Of a DNA stretch of 7,296 bases, positions 5,238-7,296 are shown one piece after another. The translations under genes and the position numbers were made by a program. The DNA is from JBEKYH01 sp049511115. Its GTDB lineage: Bacteria > Planctomycetota > Phycisphaerae > Tepidisphaerales > Tepidisphaeraceae. The stretch covers positions 1 through 7,296 of the forward strand of contig JBEKYH010000258.1 of NCBI GenBank assembly GCA_049511115.1, given 5' to 3'. How positions within the stretch are numbered: position 1 is the stretch's first letter; each line of letters begins with the position of its first letter. The notes beneath the pieces were generated by a model, which saw only the letters and a program-made list of their open reading frames with translations, was not told the DNA's origin and searched no databases.

Positions 5238-7296
5238 GGACGGCATTAAAGGTACTCCGCAAGAGCGAAAACGGACGCTTCAATCGCCTTCGCCAGGACG
5301 ATTCACGCACAGCGCCGGGTGTGGATGCGGCCATATCGCTGGAGCAAGCCCTTCGCAACGTCATTGACGGTGAGGTCCGGTTCGACAAAGGAACACGAGC
5401 GCTCTATGCAACCGATGGCTCCAATTACCGGCAGGCGCCTATCGGCGTTGTGATCCCCCGCCATATTCAGGATGTCCAAACCACTGTGCGCCTCGCGCGC
5501 GAACACGATGCCCCGATTCTCTGCCGCGGCGGCGGCACGAGCCTGGCGGGGCAATGCTGCAATGTCGCCGTCGTCATGGATTTTTCCAAGTACATGCACC
5601 AGGTGTTGCGAATTGACGAGAGTGCAAAGCTCGGCCATGTTCAGCCCGGCTGTGTTTTGGATCATTTCCGCGAAACCGCCAAAAAGGAAGCCGGCCTCTA
5701 TTTCGGTCCCGATCCGGCGACACACAGCCGCTGCACCATTGGCGGCATGCTCGGCAATAATTCCTGCGGCAGCCATTCATTGCTCAGCAAAAAGCATGGA
5801 TTCGGCGTTCGGATGAGCGACAACACCCATAGCCTGGACATCATGCTGTATGACGGTACGCGGCTGCACGTCGGGTCCACCTCGCCGGAAGAGTTGGAGG
5901 CGTTCATACGCGGCGGCGGACGGCGCGGCGAGATCTATTCCGCCCTCAAATCGATGGTCGATCGGTACGGCGATTTAATCCGGCGGAAATTCCCCAAGTT
6001 GGAGCGGCGCGTTTCGGGTTACAACCTCAACGACCTTCTCCCCGAAAATGGCTTCAACGTCGCGCGGGCACTCGTCGGTTCCGAATCGACGCTGGTCACT
6101 ATTTTGGAAGCCGCCTTGCATCTCGTTCCAGCCCCTAAGGCGCGAAGCGTCGTCATGCTCGGGTTCAAGGATATCTATACCGGCGCCGAATGCGCGTTGG
6201 AGGTTCTGAAGTTCAATCCGATAGCCTGCGAGGGGATTGATGAATTGCTCTTTGAGTACGTGAAGAAGAAGGGGGATGAGAATGCAAGCCTGGCGATTCT
6301 TCCGCGGGGACCGGCGTTTTTGCTCGTCGAATTCGGCGGCGATTCAAAGAGCGACGCCGACGACCAGGCCAGGCGGATGATGGATCACGTCAAAGGCCTC
6401 AGCGATCGGGCCCCGGTGGACATGAAGCTTTATGATGATCCCAAGCAGGAAAAGATGATCTGGGATGTCCGCGAAGGCGGCCTGGGAAGCACCGCGTGGA
6501 TTCCCGGCCATCCCGACACCTGGCCCGGCTGGGAAGATTCAGCCGTGCCCGTGGAAGCCATGCCGAAATACCTGCGAGAGTTGCGAGCGCTCTTTCACAA
6601 ATATGGATATAACCCTTCGCTCTACGGTCACATGGGGCAGGGATGCGTGCATTGCCGCGCATCGTTCGATCTGTACACCGCCGCCGGGATAGAAAAGTAC
6701 AAGCAATTCATGGATGACGCCGTTGACTTGGTGATGAAATTCGGCGGAGTAGCCTCGGGCGAGCATGGCGACGGACAAGCGCGCGGCCAGTTTCTCCCCA
6801 GGATGTTCGGGCCCGAATTGTTTGAAGCATTCAAGGAGTTCAAGCGCATCTGGGATCCGATGAATCGGATGAACACCGGCAAGGTGGTCAATCTGGAGGG
6901 CCCTGCCTACGGCATTACCGACAACCTGCGCGTCGGTCCGGATTACAATCCTCCGCAACCCAAAACCCACTTCGCCTACGCCAACGACCGCCACAGCTTT
7001 GCTCGCGCCGCGCTGCGGTGCGTAGGTGTCGGCGCATGCCGCCGTGAAGGCGGCGGGACGATGTGCCCCTCCTACATGGTGACGCGTGAAGAAAAAGATT
7101 CCACCCGCGGCCGGGCCCGAATGTTGTTCGAGATGATGAACGGCGAAGTCATCGACGATGGCTGGAAGAGCAAGGAGGTGAAGGACGCACTGGATCTCTG
7201 CTTTTCCTGCAAAGGGTGCAAGGGCGATTGTCCCGTAAATGTGGACATGGCCACTTATAAAGCGGAGTTTCTCAGTCACTATTACAAGGGACGGTT
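5234..7296 (+). CDS. ydiJ: FAD-linked oxidase / Fe-S oxidoreductase, YdiJ-like (partial, C-terminus off window)
   Basis: The frame is open from the ATG at 5234 to the edge (687 codons plus two bases); full-length relatives have about 950-1020 residues. Residues 40-300 are a PCMH-type FAD domain: CRGGGTSLAGQ (97-107) and GPDPATHSRCTIGGMLGNNS (158-177). The FAD-oxidase C-terminal domain follows, with SGEHGDGQARG (508-518). Next come ferredoxin-type cysteines: C596, C602 and C611-P, then C656, C659, C662 and C666-P in CFSCKGCKGDCP. The missing end should carry the CCG domain of glycolate-oxidase/heterodisulfide-reductase type. Such proteins oxidise D-2-hydroxyacids and pass electrons to the respiratory chain. 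YdiJ relatives have been linked to D-2-hydroxyglutarate or D-lactate, and the substrate here cannot be read from sequence. The ATG overlaps the GH15 stop (ATGA) with GGGAG six bases upstream, so the two are co-transcribed and probably coupled. Confidence 0.88.
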   Translation, partial: MRTALKVLRKSENGRFNRLRQDDSRTAPGVDAAISLEQALRNVIDGEVRFDKGTRALYATDGSNYRQAPIGVVIPRHIQDVQTTVRLAREHDAPILCRGGGTSLAGQCCNVAVVMDFSKYMHQVLRIDESAKLGHVQPGCVLDHFRETAKKEAGLYFGPDPATHSRCTIGGMLGNNSCGSHSLLSKKHGFGVRMSDNTHSLDIMLYDGTRLHVGSTSPEELEAFIRGGGRRGEIYSALKSMVDRYGDLIRRKFPKLERRVSGYNLNDLLPENGFNVARALVGSESTLVTILEAALHLVPAPKARSVVMLGFKDIYTGAECALEVLKFNPIACEGIDELLFEYVKKKGDENASLAILPRGPAFLLVEFGGDSKSDADDQARRMMDHVKGLSDRAPVDMKLYDDPKQEKMIWDVREGGLGSTAWIPGHPDTWPGWEDSAVPVEAMPKYLRELRALFHKYGYNPSLYGHMGQGCVHCRASFDLYTAAGIEKYKQFMDDAVDLVMKFGGVASGEHGDGQARGQFLPRMFGPELFEAFKEFKRIWDPMNRMNTGKVVNLEGPAYGITDNLRVGPDYNPPQPKTHFAYANDRHSFARAALRCVGVGACRREGGGTMCPSYMVTREEKDSTRGRARMLFEMMNGEVIDDGWKSKEVKDALDLCFSCKGCKGDCPVNVDMATYKAEFLSHYYKGR

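Noticed and set aside
6539..7279. 246-residue minus-strand open frame inside the FAD/Fe-S gene
   Set aside because: It looks plausible by length, but the plus strand encodes the SGEHGDG motif and both cysteine motifs over the same bases, so this is a shadow.

Overview
The window is a GC-rich bacterial chromosome segment, almost entirely coding, with two divergently transcribed gene sets around an intergenic region of about 240 bp (2408-2645). Shine-Dalgarno-like sequences and 4-base start/stop overlaps are those of an ordinary bacterium. The sequence alone does not identify the phylum. There are no rRNA or tRNA genes, transposases, CRISPR repeats or phage genes.

Left part, minus strand (2407 down to 1): an operon for membrane subunits of an Mrp-type cation/proton antiporter, or the Mrp-like module of a larger ion-translocating complex. 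In transcription order it reads mrpE, mrpF, mrpG, a stand-alone DUF4040 (MbhD-like) subunit, a fused MbhE-MrpB subunit, then the first 81 codons of mrpC, which runs off the left edge. The first four junctions are 4-base overlaps; the mrpB/mrpC gap is 4 bases. The order E-F-G-(MbhD)-(MbhE/B)-C is that of archaeal Mbh-type Mrp modules, not the classical Bacillus A-B-C-D-E-F-G order. The MrpA C-terminal region is distributed differently here: one part is a free small protein and the last part is fused to MrpB. The large MrpD/MrpA-like subunits would lie beyond the left edge, so the partner complex cannot be named.

Right part, plus strand (2646 to the right edge): a glycoside hydrolase family 15 enzyme (glucoamylase-like, 863 aa, no signal peptide, both catalytic glutamates present), then, with an ATGA overlap, a large flavin plus iron-sulfur oxidoreductase of the YdiJ / glycolate-oxidase-like family, cut by the window end after 687 codons. 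The overlap argues that an alpha-glucan hydrolase and a 2-hydroxyacid-type dehydrogenase are co-expressed. Their metabolic link is not obvious.

No wholly new system is visible. The points most worth following are the rearranged Mrp subunits, the unusual DUF4040 helix sequence, and the coupled GH15-YdiJ pair.
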